A DNA stretch of 64,000 bases. Origin: an uncultured Clostridia bacterium (GTDB lineage Bacteria; Bacillota; Clostridia; Christensenellales; Aristaeellaceae). The notes under the pieces were generated by a model. That model saw nothing but the letters and a program-made list of their open reading frames with translations. It was not told where the DNA came from and made no database searches. Location of the stretch: contig CANOHT010000013.1 in assembly GCA_947565865.1 (NCBI GenBank), forward strand, positions 1-64,000, in the 5' to 3' direction. Positions 9,336-16,809 of the stretch are shown piece after piece. Every line of letters begins with the position of its first letter. Positions within the stretch are counted from its first letter, which is position 1. Position numbers and translations under genes: made by a program.

Positions 9336-9403
9336 ATGGAAAGTTAGCTTGACATTGCGTCACGACTGTGCTATGCTCCCGTTATGGAAAGCAAGCTTTC
9401 CAT
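9336..9403 (+). promoter_or_regulatory. promoter flanked by two copies of a candidate XRE operator
   Basis: TTGACA (9349-9354) and TATGCT (9372-9377) lie 17 bp apart. ATGGAAAG at 9336-9343 is followed by TTAGCTT. The same core recurs downstream as an inverted repeat, ATGGAAAG-CAAG-CTTTCCAT (9384-9403). The paired sites around the promoter suggest autoregulation by the XRE protein encoded 24 bp downstream. Confidence 0.6.
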
Positions 9404-9426
9404 CCATAGCACAAGGAGGTGGCCGC

Positions 9427-9633
9427 ATGCGAAACCGCCTGGAGGTCTTGCGCCGTGAGCGCGGTATCCGTCAGGAGGAATTGGCCGAGGCCATGGAGGT
9501 TTCCCGTCAAACCATCGGTTCCCTGGAGCGCGGGCGCTACAACCCGTCCATCCTGCTGGCCTTCAAGCTGGCGCGATACTTCAATCTGACCATCGAGGAT
9601 ATCTTTCTTTATGATGAGGAGGATCAGCCATGA
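9427..9633 (+). CDS. small XRE-family (Cro/CI-type) transcriptional regulator
   Basis: A 68-residue protein that is almost only a helix-turn-helix domain (LRRERGIRQEELAEAMEVSR, then QTIGSLERGRYNPS). It belongs to the common stand-alone YozG-like group. Such regulators are usually encoded next to a small membrane protein, as here: the stop codon overlaps the next start (ATGA). AAGGAGG precedes ATG 9427. The promoter with two matching operator-like sites lies immediately upstream, so autorepression is likely. The DNA-binding role is confident; the signal and other targets are unknown. Confidence 0.88.
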   Translation: MRNRLEVLRRERGIRQEELAEAMEVSRQTIGSLERGRYNPSILLAFKLARYFNLTIEDIFLYDEEDQP

Positions 9634-10076
9634 AAAAGTCTACCTTATATACGGGCCTTGCCTATGTCGGTGTCGGCCTGGTGTGCCTGGCCCTGGCGAT
9701 CTGGACGGAAACGCGGCTGGATGGTCTGCTGTGGGGGCTGGCAGGCGCGGGCACCCTTCCCGGCATCAAAATGATCTGGCTCTATTTTCACTGGACACAG
9801 CCGGAACACCAGGCTGAATACGCGCAGCGGCAGCAGGCGCAGCGCATCGCCCAGAAGGATGAGCGCCTGGCCATGCTGCGGGATCGAAGCGGCCGCACGG
9901 CGTACCAGCTGATGATTGGTCTGTACTGCGCGCTGATACTGGTCTTTTCCATCTGCTCCATGATGGGCTGGTGGATGCCCTTTGCCCGCTCCGCCGTACT
10001 GCTGATGGCCGCGTTGCTGATGGTTCAGGTAGCGACGCGGTGGGTCACCTTCGCCCGGCTGGTGAACAGGGAGTAG
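9630..10076 (+). CDS. small membrane protein, partner of XRE regulator
   Basis: A 148-residue membrane protein with two hydrophobic hairpins (about residues 5-52 and 92-142) separated by a charged Gln/Arg-rich loop (EYAQRQQAQRIAQKDERLAM). It has no enzymatic motif. It overlaps the XRE gene by 4 bp, so the two are translationally coupled. Membrane proteins of this layout are common companions of short XRE regulators in Firmicutes, perhaps as sensors or antagonists. That role is inference from context. Confidence 0.75.
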   Translation: MKKSTLYTGLAYVGVGLVCLALAIWTETRLDGLLWGLAGAGTLPGIKMIWLYFHWTQPEHQAEYAQRQQAQRIAQKDERLAMLRDRSGRTAYQLMIGLYCALILVFSICSMMGWWMPFARSAVLLMAALLMVQVATRWVTFARLVNRE

Positions 10077-10122
10077 GCTCAACACGGACCTTGACCTCCG
10101 ACGCTTTCCCTGACAGAATCAA

Positions 10123-10156
10123 CGCCCCCGCACGGCCGTTCAGCCATGCGGGGGCG
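10123..10156. terminator. bidirectional terminator-like hairpin
   Basis: The perfect 10-bp arms CGCCCCCGCA and TGCGGGGGCG lie between two convergent genes. T tracts are weak on both sides, so termination may be partial. Confidence 0.5.
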
Positions 10157-10182
10157 CACTTGATGCCATTGATTACCGAATA

Positions 10183-11703
10183 TTACTCCGCGACCGGGGG
10201 CTGATATTCCTGGCCCTCCGCCGTGTAGACCAGCTCAGCGCTTTCCAGCCAAGCGTTCATGGTGCTGTTGAGCAGCTCGGCCTCCTTGGTCGCCAGCAGC
10301 GCCTCGCGCAGGGCGGTCTTGATCTCATCCGTCAGTTCAACGGGACCGGCGGGGATGTCCTTGGTGTACTGGACAATGTGTACGCCATAGCCGCCCACAA
10401 CGGGCTCGGCCACATCGCCCACGTTATCCACCGAGAAGGCCGCCTGCACGAAGGCGGGATCCCAAATGATGCTGTCCATATGCACGGCATAGCCCTCGGA
10501 CTTGTAGGGCTCCCGCTCCATGCCCGGATCGGTGCCATACTCCGCCACCAGGTCAGCGAAGGCCGCGCCTTCGGCAAGCTTGCCGTTGATTTCCGCAATG
10601 GTATCGGCTACGGAATCCAGAATCGCCTGATAGGCGGCGTCCACCTGCTCCTGGGTCACAGGCTCCTCGGCCACATCCGTGGGAGAAGCGGCGTCTGTAG
10701 GCGTCGCGGCGGCTTCCTCGTCCTCCTGCTGCTCCTCCAGCTTGGCCACCAGGTTTTGATAGTTGGTCAGCAGTTCCTGCTCCACCTTGAGCAGAATATG
10801 GGTGATGCCGCGATAGCCGGCAGGCTGATAATAGGACACTTGACCATAATAGTTGGTCATGTACTCATAGGTGGCAATATCCTCGCCATAGTCGGCCTCG
10901 TCCTTCTTGGCCTGCTCGTTGAAGGCCTCGACGATCTCCTCGTCGGTCACCTCAACGCCCTTGACTACCTCGGCTTCCACCTTGTCAAGCTTAACATTGT
11001 CCAGGGTGTTTTCCAGCATGGCAGCCTCGGTATAGCCCATGGCCTCCAGGTCGGCAATGATGCTCACCCGGGCGGCGGCCTTTTCCTCGTCGGTGGCGTC
11101 GCTGGCCAGCCCGCCGTAGTAGATCACATACTGATCCACCAGGCTGTTCCAGTTTTCGGCAACTTCCTTCTCCAGATCAGCCTTTTCTTCATCGGTAATG
11201 GTATCCAGGCCCAGTTCAACAGCCTTCTGCTCCATCATGTTCAGCTGAAGGACGTACTGCATAGCCATCTGATAAAGGCTCTTCTGCATTTCAGGAGAGC
11301 TGAAATCATAACCATACTGAGCGTAGCTGTACATCAGGCTCTGGGCGACCTCGTCCACATCCTGATAGATAATGCTCTGGCCGTTCAGACTCGCCAGCAC
11401 GGTTTCCGGCGCGAGGGTGGGCGCTTCAGAGGGAGCGTCCGTGGCGTCGGGCACATCGGTAGCCTCGGGAGCATCCGTGGCTTCCGGCGCATCGGTGGCC
11501 TCGGGGGCGTCCGTCGCTGCCGGCACATCGGTAGTCTCGGGCGCGTCCGTGGGCGCCTCGGTCGCTTCGGGGACAGGGGTAGCGGTGGCGGTGGTGCTTG
11601 CGGGCGTTATGTTGTCCTTGCCCGACAGCTGCGGCACCAGCAGCAGCGCCACAACAACGATCAGGGCGACGACCGCAGCCACCCAGGGAGCATACTTCTT
11701 CAT
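10183..11703 (-). CDS. membrane-anchored PrsA/SurA-like peptidyl-prolyl isomerase
   Basis: A 506-residue extracytoplasmic foldase. One N-terminal membrane anchor (about residues 6-26) is followed by a low-complexity linker of about 60 residues rich in EATDAP units. A SurA/PrsA-like N-terminal helical domain follows (about 110-300). The PpiC parvulin domain begins at GYRGITHILLK and ends with GYGVHIVQYTKD. About 75 acidic and Thr/Pro residues interrupt it between the first strand and the AFADLVAEYGTDPG segment. No lipobox Cys is present, unlike classic PrsA. AAAGGAT precedes the ATG, and a TTGCAT/CATAAT promoter lies at 11751-11779. The family is confident; the insertion is unusual. Confidence 0.85.
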   Translation of the reverse strand: MKKYAPWVAAVVALIVVVALLLVPQLSGKDNITPASTTATATPVPEATEAPTDAPETTDVPAATDAPEATDAPEATDAPEATDVPDATDAPSEAPTLAPETVLASLNGQSIIYQDVDEVAQSLMYSYAQYGYDFSSPEMQKSLYQMAMQYVLQLNMMEQKAVELGLDTITDEEKADLEKEVAENWNSLVDQYVIYYGGLASDATDEEKAAARVSIIADLEAMGYTEAAMLENTLDNVKLDKVEAEVVKGVEVTDEEIVEAFNEQAKKDEADYGEDIATYEYMTNYYGQVSYYQPAGYRGITHILLKVEQELLTNYQNLVAKLEEQQEDEEAAATPTDAASPTDVAEEPVTQEQVDAAYQAILDSVADTIAEINGKLAEGAAFADLVAEYGTDPGMEREPYKSEGYAVHMDSIIWDPAFVQAAFSVDNVGDVAEPVVGGYGVHIVQYTKDIPAGPVELTDEIKTALREALLATKEAELLNSTMNAWLESAELVYTAEGQEYQPPVAE

Positions 11704-11750
11704 GGTACAGGATCCTTTCTTCCACCCGCGTCCCGCGCAGGCTCCCGACC

Positions 11751-11779
11751 ATTATGACACGATTTACGCCCGGATGCAA
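11751..11779 (-). promoter_or_regulatory. promoter of the PrsA-like gene
   Basis: On the minus strand TTGCAT (11779-11774) and CATAAT (11756-11751) are 17 bp apart, 48 bp before the start codon. Confidence 0.55.
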
Positions 11780-11855
11780 CAGAAATTTGCAAATGTTACA
11801 GATTGTTCACGATTACGGTGGCAAAGCAGGCCGTCTTCACCATTTTTTGAAAAGG

Positions 11856-11904
11856 TTGACGTTTAACCGGCGTTTGGGGTATACTGATCGAAGGATAACG
11901 ATCA
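11856..11904 (+). promoter_or_regulatory. promoter and inverted repeat upstream of the alpha/beta hydrolase
   Basis: TTGACG (11856-11861) and TATACT (11880-11885) have an 18-bp spacer. Overlapping the end of the -10 box is the inverted repeat TGATCG-N8-CGATCA (11885-11904), placed where a repressor could block initiation. Confidence 0.55.
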
Positions 11905-11919
11905 AAGGATGGGATCAGC

Positions 11920-12849
11920 TTGACGCAAACGGATGCCTTTACTTTTTCCTCCACAGCCGGCAATCCGCTGGACGGTCGGCTCTGGCTGCCTGATGGCCAG
12001 CCGCGGGCTGTGGTGCAGCTGGTGCACGGCATGGCCGAGCATATCGACCGCTACGAGCGTCTGGCCCGCCATCTGAACACCCAGGGCATTGCCGTGACAG
12101 GCCATACGCACCTGGGCCACGGCCCGCAGGCAGCCATCCTGGGACATTTCAGCGACCAGGACGGCTGGCAGCACCTCATCGACGACATCCACCGTCTCCG
12201 CCAGCGGACGCAAGCGCGCTTTCCCGGCGTCCCCTATTTCATCCTGGGGCATTCCATGGGCAGCTTCGTCACCCGGTGCTATCTGCGGGAGCACGGTGAG
12301 GGCCTTGCGGGCGCCATCCTCTGCGGCACAGGCTATTTCAGCCAAGCGAAGCTGACGGCGGCGCTTCTGGCCGCCAACCTGGTCTGCCTTTTGGGCGGCG
12401 CGCGCAAGCCGTGTCCGCTGATTGACCGTCTGGCCTTTGGCGGCTCCAACCGCCCCTTCGCCCCCAGCCGAACAACCTTTGACTGGCTCTCCCGGGACGA
12501 GGCGGAGGTCGATCGGTATATTGCGGATCCCTACTGCGGCTTTCCCTTTACCGGCAGCGGCTACCGCGAACTGTTCCGCGGTCTGTGGCGGCTGACCGAC
12601 CTCAAACCCCTGCAGCGCATCCCCAAGACGCTTCCCCTGCTGATGATTTCCGGGGATGCCGACCCGGTGGGCGATATGGGCGAAGGCGTCAAGCGCGTGG
12701 CCCGGCAGTTCCGGGAGGCCGGGCTCGGGCAGGTGAACCTGAAGCTGTATCCCGGCGCAAGGCACGAGCTGTTCAACGAGACCAACCGGGATCAGGTCTG
12801 CCGGGATGTCGCCGACTTCATCCAGCGCGTTGCAGCCGCCATGGGTTAA
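11920..12849 (+). CDS. alpha/beta hydrolase, monoacylglycerol-lipase type
   Basis: A 309-residue cytosolic serine hydrolase of the Hydrolase_4/PldB group. Visible motifs are the oxyanion strand VVQLVHGMAEH, the nucleophile elbow GHSMGS (Ser at about 112), the acid segment MISGDADPVGDMG, and a late catalytic His in YPGARHELFNE. The pattern matches monoacylglycerol lipases and lysophospholipases, so the likely substrate is a short glyceride or lysolipid. The TTG start is preceded by AAAGGATGGG. An ATG four codons later has no ribosome site. It stands alone, with its own promoter and a terminator at 12887-12923. Confidence 0.85.
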   Translation: MTQTDAFTFSSTAGNPLDGRLWLPDGQPRAVVQLVHGMAEHIDRYERLARHLNTQGIAVTGHTHLGHGPQAAILGHFSDQDGWQHLIDDIHRLRQRTQARFPGVPYFILGHSMGSFVTRCYLREHGEGLAGAILCGTGYFSQAKLTAALLAANLVCLLGGARKPCPLIDRLAFGGSNRPFAPSRTTFDWLSRDEAEVDRYIADPYCGFPFTGSGYRELFRGLWRLTDLKPLQRIPKTLPLLMISGDADPVGDMGEGVKRVARQFREAGLGQVNLKLYPGARHELFNETNRDQVCRDVADFIQRVAAAMG

Positions 12850-12886
12850 TCGGATTCCTTCATTTATATATGTATAGATACAGCCA

Positions 12887-12923
12887 ATCCCGCGGGCCTG
12901 TGGAGCCTGCGGGATGATGTTTT
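12887..12923 (+). terminator. terminator of the alpha/beta hydrolase gene
   Basis: A 13-bp stem with two mismatches (ATCCCGCGGGCCT and its partner at 12903-12915) is followed by GATGTTTT. Confidence 0.65.
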
Positions 12924-12948
12924 AAAAAGGTGAATCCTCGTCTGATCT

Positions 12949-13713
12949 TCAGATGACTGCAGCCAGCTTTGCGCATAGCGTTACCAAATCGTATCGTATG
13001 CCTTCCCGGCTCCGCCATCCTCTATCAGACCATTCCTCCCCGGAAAGATCATCCCCGCCATAGATCAGCGCGCCATAGTCAAAGCCTCTGAACTGCGCCA
13101 CGGCAATACATCCCGCCTGCTCCATCTCCACAATTTTTGCGCCCTCCGCTTTTCTTCTGCTGATTCGGTCGGCTGTTTCCCGGAAGATCGCATCCGTGGT
13201 CCAGGTTAAGCCGCGCAGGTGAGGGACGCCACTGTTCGTCAGGTACCGGCAAATGCTGTCAGTCAGCGCGGCATTTGTATAAACAACCCTCGACGGCGCG
13301 ATATATTGGTAAGAAAAGCCCTCGTCCCTGATCGCTCCATCGACCACCAGGATCTGCCCCACCTCGATGTCCCGGTCAAGGACGCCGCCTCCGCCGCAGA
13401 ACATCACCTTGGTAATGCCCATGGCATTAAACAGATCCAGATTTCCCGCGCATGCTGGGCAGCCTACCTGTCCCATTGTCAGCAGCACTTCGGGCTGCTC
13501 CTCAAAGCGATAGATAACTACCGGATTCTCGCCAGGAATGATTCGTTCCTGCGCTATCAGGCCGACCATTTCCAACCTTCGTATAACCTCCGGGAAAAAC
13601 GTTATCACCATTTTGTTGGTATCAAACTTCTCTTTTACAAAATCAATCGGGTTTAACTTGGCCGTCGGGCTGTTATCGAACTCCAAAACCGGCCATTCAT
13701 TCCTGGTAAGCAT
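12949..13713 (-). CDS. nucleoside phosphorylase family protein (PNP/UDP type)
   Basis: A 254-residue cytosolic protein of the phosphorylase superfamily 1, expected to cleave a nucleoside with phosphate. Seen are the glycine-rich strand MFCGGGGVLDRDIEVGQILV, the DEGFSYQY segment and the ribose/base-binding EMEQAGCIAVAQ motif near residues 190-205. Sequence alone does not separate purine from uridine specificity. The typical N-terminal phosphate-site motif is weak, so a non-standard substrate is possible. ATG 13713 has AAAGGAG 7 bases upstream. The XRE gene upstream on the same strand may be co-transcribed. Confidence 0.75.
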   Translation of the reverse strand: MLTRNEWPVLEFDNSPTAKLNPIDFVKEKFDTNKMVITFFPEVIRRLEMVGLIAQERIIPGENPVVIYRFEEQPEVLLTMGQVGCPACAGNLDLFNAMGITKVMFCGGGGVLDRDIEVGQILVVDGAIRDEGFSYQYIAPSRVVYTNAALTDSICRYLTNSGVPHLRGLTWTTDAIFRETADRISRRKAEGAKIVEMEQAGCIAVAQFRGFDYGALIYGGDDLSGEEWSDRGWRSREGIRYDLVTLCAKLAAVI

Positions 13714-13779
13714 AGCGTCTCCTTTCATCAAAGCATCGATCAGCCGTTGCCTTCCATACGAAGCCGTCCTCACCGGCCG

Positions 13780-14226
13780 TCATTCAGCCTTGGCCCAGTG
13801 CCTCAGCTTGGGCAGCTGTTCTGCGCAATAGGCCCGAACCTGCTCCGGCGGCCACTGCTCGCTGGCCATATGCCCGGCCAGGAAGTCCGTCAGCTGCTCC
13901 ATGCTGGCATAGACGAAGTGTCCGTCAGCATAGCACCACTTGCAGTATTCCTCGTTGAACGCGCCGTCCGGCTCTTTGCTGATGGCGGCATCCTCCAGAG
14001 GCATACCGCAGCACTGACAGATCAATTGCCTGGGCGCACCCAGCAGGGTGTTGATGGAAACATCAAACAGCCTGGACAGCAGCTTCAGCGTTTCCGTGTT
14101 GGGCACGGTCTCGCCGTTTTCCCAGCGCGAAACCGCCTGCCTTGTCACATACACCTTTTCCGCCAGATCGTCCTGGGATAAACCGTTCCGGGTTCGCAGC
14201 TCCAGGATCACGCTTTTTGTATCCAT
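13780..14226 (-). CDS. XRE regulator with C-terminal zinc ribbon
   Basis: A 148-residue protein. An N-terminal helix-turn-helix (LRTRNGLSQDDLAEKVYVTR then QAVSRWENGE) is fused to a putative zinc ribbon of the Zn_ribbon_2 type, beginning CQCCGMPLEDA and ending with CKWCYADG. The tail (FVYASMEQLTDFLAGHM) is typical of that family. It probably represses genes in response to an unknown signal. ATG 14226 is preferred over a start six codons upstream because GGAGGTGG precedes it. The gene lies 66 bp upstream of the nucleoside phosphorylase gene and may form an operon with it. Confidence 0.85.
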   Translation of the reverse strand: MDTKSVILELRTRNGLSQDDLAEKVYVTRQAVSRWENGETVPNTETLKLLSRLFDVSINTLLGAPRQLICQCCGMPLEDAAISKEPDGAFNEEYCKWCYADGHFVYASMEQLTDFLAGHMASEQWPPEQVRAYCAEQLPKLRHWAKAE

Positions 14227-14445
14227 TGTTCTGACCACCTCCACGGCTATGATAGCACCGTTTCACGAGCCGCGCAAGCAACGCGCTGTTGCCGCGGCGT
14301 GTCATCAAAGTTTTGAAGGCGCCGGAGGGCAGGCTGTCACCAGCCAAAGAACGTCCATGACGATGCCCAGCTGCCTTGAATCGGCAGTAGCCGATAAAGG
14401 CATGGGCAGGCTTTATCCTTTAGAACGAATGGGGAACAATTGTTC

Positions 14446-14474
14446 TTGACAAATACAGCGGCATGGTGTATAAT
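14446..14474 (+). promoter_or_regulatory. consensus promoter of the capsid-nuclease/DUF4926 pair
   Basis: TTGACA (14446-14451) and TATAAT (14469-14474) are both exact and 17 bp apart, with an extended TG upstream of the -10. This is the best promoter match in the window and lies 38 bp before the start. Confidence 0.8.
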
Positions 14475-14511
14475 GCAAACAAGCATTCGCTTTTGATACA
14501 GGGAGGTTGTC

Positions 14512-15039
14512 ATGAAAGCCACGAAAGAAAGCACGACGAACACCATGTGGATGCAATGGAATCATCACACTAAGGGGATGACGCACTGTGAAACGTGTCT
14601 GGCCCTTGACCAATGCTGGTTTGCAGCAGATCTTCACCCCAGGATACCACACCACATCCACTGCCACTGTACGCCTTTACCAATACCGCAAGCATATGCA
14701 GCAATGTGCGCGGAAACCATCAATGAATACAGCAAATATGTTCCCTATCTCTTTAACACAAAAGGCGAATACACACACCATAAGGAAAAACTGTTTGCCA
14801 GTTGGGGATATGCCGAGGAAGACGCGCATTGGCTGCGGCAGGAAATAGATCGTCAGGGACGAGCCAAGTACGTTGCCGGAGATTATACCCTTGGCAAGTT
14901 GGATCATAACGGGCAGCGGATCAGCATCCGCATTGAACTTCCTCGCAAGAGCGGTGATGGCATGGTCTCCTTCATCTCTGGTTGGATAGCACGACCTTTC
15001 GGAACCATAAAACTGACAACGCCTTATGGAGGGAAATAG
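14512..15039 (+). CDS. phage-capsid-derived protein with nuclease-like C-terminal domain (toxin candidate)
   Basis: A 175-residue protein in two parts. Residues 1-60 carry CETC...HIHCHC, a metal-binding pattern found at the C-terminus of phage Mu gpF/SPP1 gp7-type minor head proteins; no other head gene is nearby. Residues about 70-175 (YLFNTKGEYTHHKEKLF, then GQRISIRIELPRK and ending TTPYGGK) resemble small alpha+beta domains that follow such capsid segments and that are grouped with Barnase/EndoU/RelE-like nucleases of polymorphic toxins. That grouping is from memory and unproven here. AGGGAGG precedes the ATG and a perfect promoter drives it. GC is visibly lower than in flanking genes, consistent with transfer. 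The next gene begins 2 bp after the stop codon and fits an immunity partner. Confidence 0.7.
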   Translation: MKATKESTTNTMWMQWNHHTKGMTHCETCLALDQCWFAADLHPRIPHHIHCHCTPLPIPQAYAAMCAETINEYSKYVPYLFNTKGEYTHHKEKLFASWGYAEEDAHWLRQEIDRQGRAKYVAGDYTLGKLDHNGQRISIRIELPRKSGDGMVSFISGWIARPFGTIKLTTPYGGK

Positions 15040-15041
15040 TC

Positions 15042-15299
15042 ATGAAGGAAATGGATTGCGTCGAACTGATTGTCGAAAAAGAAAAATACACCCGCTGGGG
15101 CGTACACAAAGGCATGAATGGCTGGATTTGTGATTCAAGGTGTGTCCATGGCAGCTGGCTGGTTAATTTTCCGCAGTGCGGTGAAAAGCCGGATATTGAA
15201 ACCCTCGGCATTCAAGAAGAGGATTTGCGTGTCATTCCCGTCATGCGCGCCATCGTCAATGAAGAAATCAAAGCCAAGTTCAATGCGGAGAAGTCATAA
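15042..15299 (+). CDS. DUF4926-like small protein, candidate immunity partner
   Basis: An 85-residue cytosolic protein with the DUF4926 pattern. It begins MDCVELIVEKEKY, then GVHKGMNGWICD, a WLVNFP strand and EEDLRVIP near the end. DUF4926 proteins are small beta-barrels often encoded beside polymorphic-toxin genes and suspected to be immunity proteins. Here the gene starts 2 bp after the nuclease-like gene, with GGAGGG upstream, and shares its promoter and terminator. That arrangement supports a toxin/antidote pair, but inhibition is inference. Confidence 0.7.
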   Translation: MKEMDCVELIVEKEKYTRWGVHKGMNGWICDSRCVHGSWLVNFPQCGEKPDIETLGIQEEDLRVIPVMRAIVNEEIKAKFNAEKS

Positions 15300-15340
15300 G
15301 GGGCCTGCGCTGCCATCCCGTCAATCATCATAAGTTTTCC

Positions 15341-15382
15341 AGGGCGTGCCGCAGAAAAAGAATGCTGCGGCATGCCCTTTTT
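15341..15382 (+). terminator. terminator of the nuclease-like/DUF4926 operon
   Basis: The 14-bp stem AGGGCGTGCCGCAG/CTGCGGCATGCCCT (one G-T wobble) is followed by TTTTT at 15378-15382. Confidence 0.85.
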
Positions 15383-15551
15383 CAATCACACACGAACCAC
15401 ACGGTTCGCAGACGCTGCATAGCAGCGCGCCAGTATGGGAGGTGTCGAAGGGCTCGCTGACCATCCGGCGCCTCCCATGGCTTTATCCGCATTCTGAAGC
15501 GCTGTTGCCATGACTCATACGCCCGCCTCCACGGGACGGTCTTTGCTGCCG

Positions 15552-15953
15552 TCAGCCGGTCGGATTTCCGCTCTTTTTTCTCCCTTTGGGCGCGGCGGCG
15601 TCGCAGCTGACATCCAGCAGCAGCCTGATCCTGTCCTCCGGCACGCTGCCATCCAGCGCCACGGTGATCCAGTTTTCTTTGTTCATATGATAGGCCGGGA
15701 AGAAGCCCGGCTCCCCGCGCAGCGTCCCGGCCAGGAGCGGGCCGCATTTGAGGTTCACCACATCCAGCGGTTCCCGGCCCGGCAGGCCCAGCTTGTCCCC
15801 GGTGATGTCCATGATTACCGCGAACCACTTCCGGTTATCCTGACGGCGGAACACCTGATAGCCCGGATATTTCATCCACGGCTTATCCGTATCCGCAGGA
15901 TAGGTTTCCATAAGATAGCTTTCCAGCCCCGCGCGATCCATGACTTTCACCAT
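15552..15953 (-). CDS. MmcQ/YjbR family protein
   Basis: A 133-residue protein of the YjbR superfamily, with a CyaY-like fold. Typical landmarks are KPWMKYPGYQVFRR, KWFAVIMDI, VVNLKCGP, the GFFPAYHMNKENWITV segment and a basic C-terminus. Some members bind DNA, but most have no proven function. It begins 29 bp after the upstream XRE/membrane gene, so the two are probably one operon. Ribosome-site evidence is weak for both possible starts (ATG 15953 or the ATG four codons later). Confidence 0.85.
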   Translation of the reverse strand: MVKVMDRAGLESYLMETYPADTDKPWMKYPGYQVFRRQDNRKWFAVIMDITGDKLGLPGREPLDVVNLKCGPLLAGTLRGEPGFFPAYHMNKENWITVALDGSVPEDRIRLLLDVSCDAAAPKGRKKSGNPTG

Positions 15954-15982
15954 CCCGGACGTTCATGATGCCGCTCCGCCGC

Positions 15983-16672
15983 TCACCGATGCCACTGCAG
16001 CAGCGGAATCAGTAAAAACAGAAGCCAGCCGGGATGCCACAGGTTGCAAAGCGACCCCAGCAGCAGATAAATGATCGTCACCATGATCGGGTTGCCCAGC
16101 AGGCGCAGGTAGGAGCGCTCCGACCGGGGCATGTAAAACAGTGGAATCGTGAGAAAAATAATCCAGCCGGGGTGCCACCAATGGAAACAGAAGCCCATGG
16201 CGAGATAGATCACCGTGACCAGGAGCGGATACGGGAAGCTCGCCCAGCGCTTATCCAGCTGGCGCATACGCTCCCGCTCCTGATGCTCGTAAAAGCTTCC
16301 GTTAGGCAGAGGATCATCCGTGAAGGTCTCGGGCGGCTCCGTGGATGCTCCATCAGCCGGGCTGCCGTCATCCTCGGCGGACGCTTTATACGGCTCTTTT
16401 TCCGTCACATATTCGTTGGCGGTTTCGCCTTCCGCCGGACTCATCAGCACACTGTCCGGGTCGGGCGCGCAAGGGCAGGAAATCAGTTCATCCAGCGTAA
16501 CGCCATAAAGCCGGGCCAGGGCAATCAGATTGTCCGTGTCCGGCGAAGACTCGGCACGCTCCCATTTGGATACAGCCTGACGGCTGACGCCCAGCTTTTC
16601 CGCCAGTTCCTCCTGGGATAGCCCCTTCTCCTTGCGCAGGGCGGTGAGGCGAGCGGCTGTCTCGAGGGTCAT
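15983..16672 (-). CDS. XRE regulator with C-terminal membrane segments
   Basis: A 229-residue protein. An N-terminal helix-turn-helix (LRKEKGLSQEELAEKLGVSR, then QAVSKWERAESSPD) leads to an acidic linker (about 70-140). A membrane part of four short hydrophobic segments follows, each ending in a WHPGW motif that recurs twice (FHWWHPGWIIFL and LWHPGWLLFLL). This layout is common in Clostridia and suggests membrane-tethered regulation. ATG 16672 has AGGAGG upstream. The MmcQ/YjbR gene follows in the same direction. Confidence 0.85.
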   Translation of the reverse strand: MTLETAARLTALRKEKGLSQEELAEKLGVSRQAVSKWERAESSPDTDNLIALARLYGVTLDELISCPCAPDPDSVLMSPAEGETANEYVTEKEPYKASAEDDGSPADGASTEPPETFTDDPLPNGSFYEHQERERMRQLDKRWASFPYPLLVTVIYLAMGFCFHWWHPGWIIFLTIPLFYMPRSERSYLRLLGNPIMVTIIYLLLGSLCNLWHPGWLLFLLIPLLQWHR

Positions 16673-16809
16673 TGTGAATTCCTCCTCTTTCTGTATGGGA
16701 TGGTAACAGTGTAGCACAGCCTTTTCCGGTTGCGCCAGCAAATCCGGCTTGCATTTGCGCCTCCGCAACCGATAGTTGCGCCCCGCAAACCAAAGTCGGC
16801 ATCCAATGC

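Noticed and set aside
11440..11540. repeat array or CRISPR-like pattern
   Set aside because: This is the in-frame EATDAP low-complexity linker of the PrsA-like protein.
14512..15039. prophage remnant call
   Set aside because: Only one capsid-like motif is present. There is no integrase, att site, terminase, portal or tail gene, so a small cassette fits better than a prophage.
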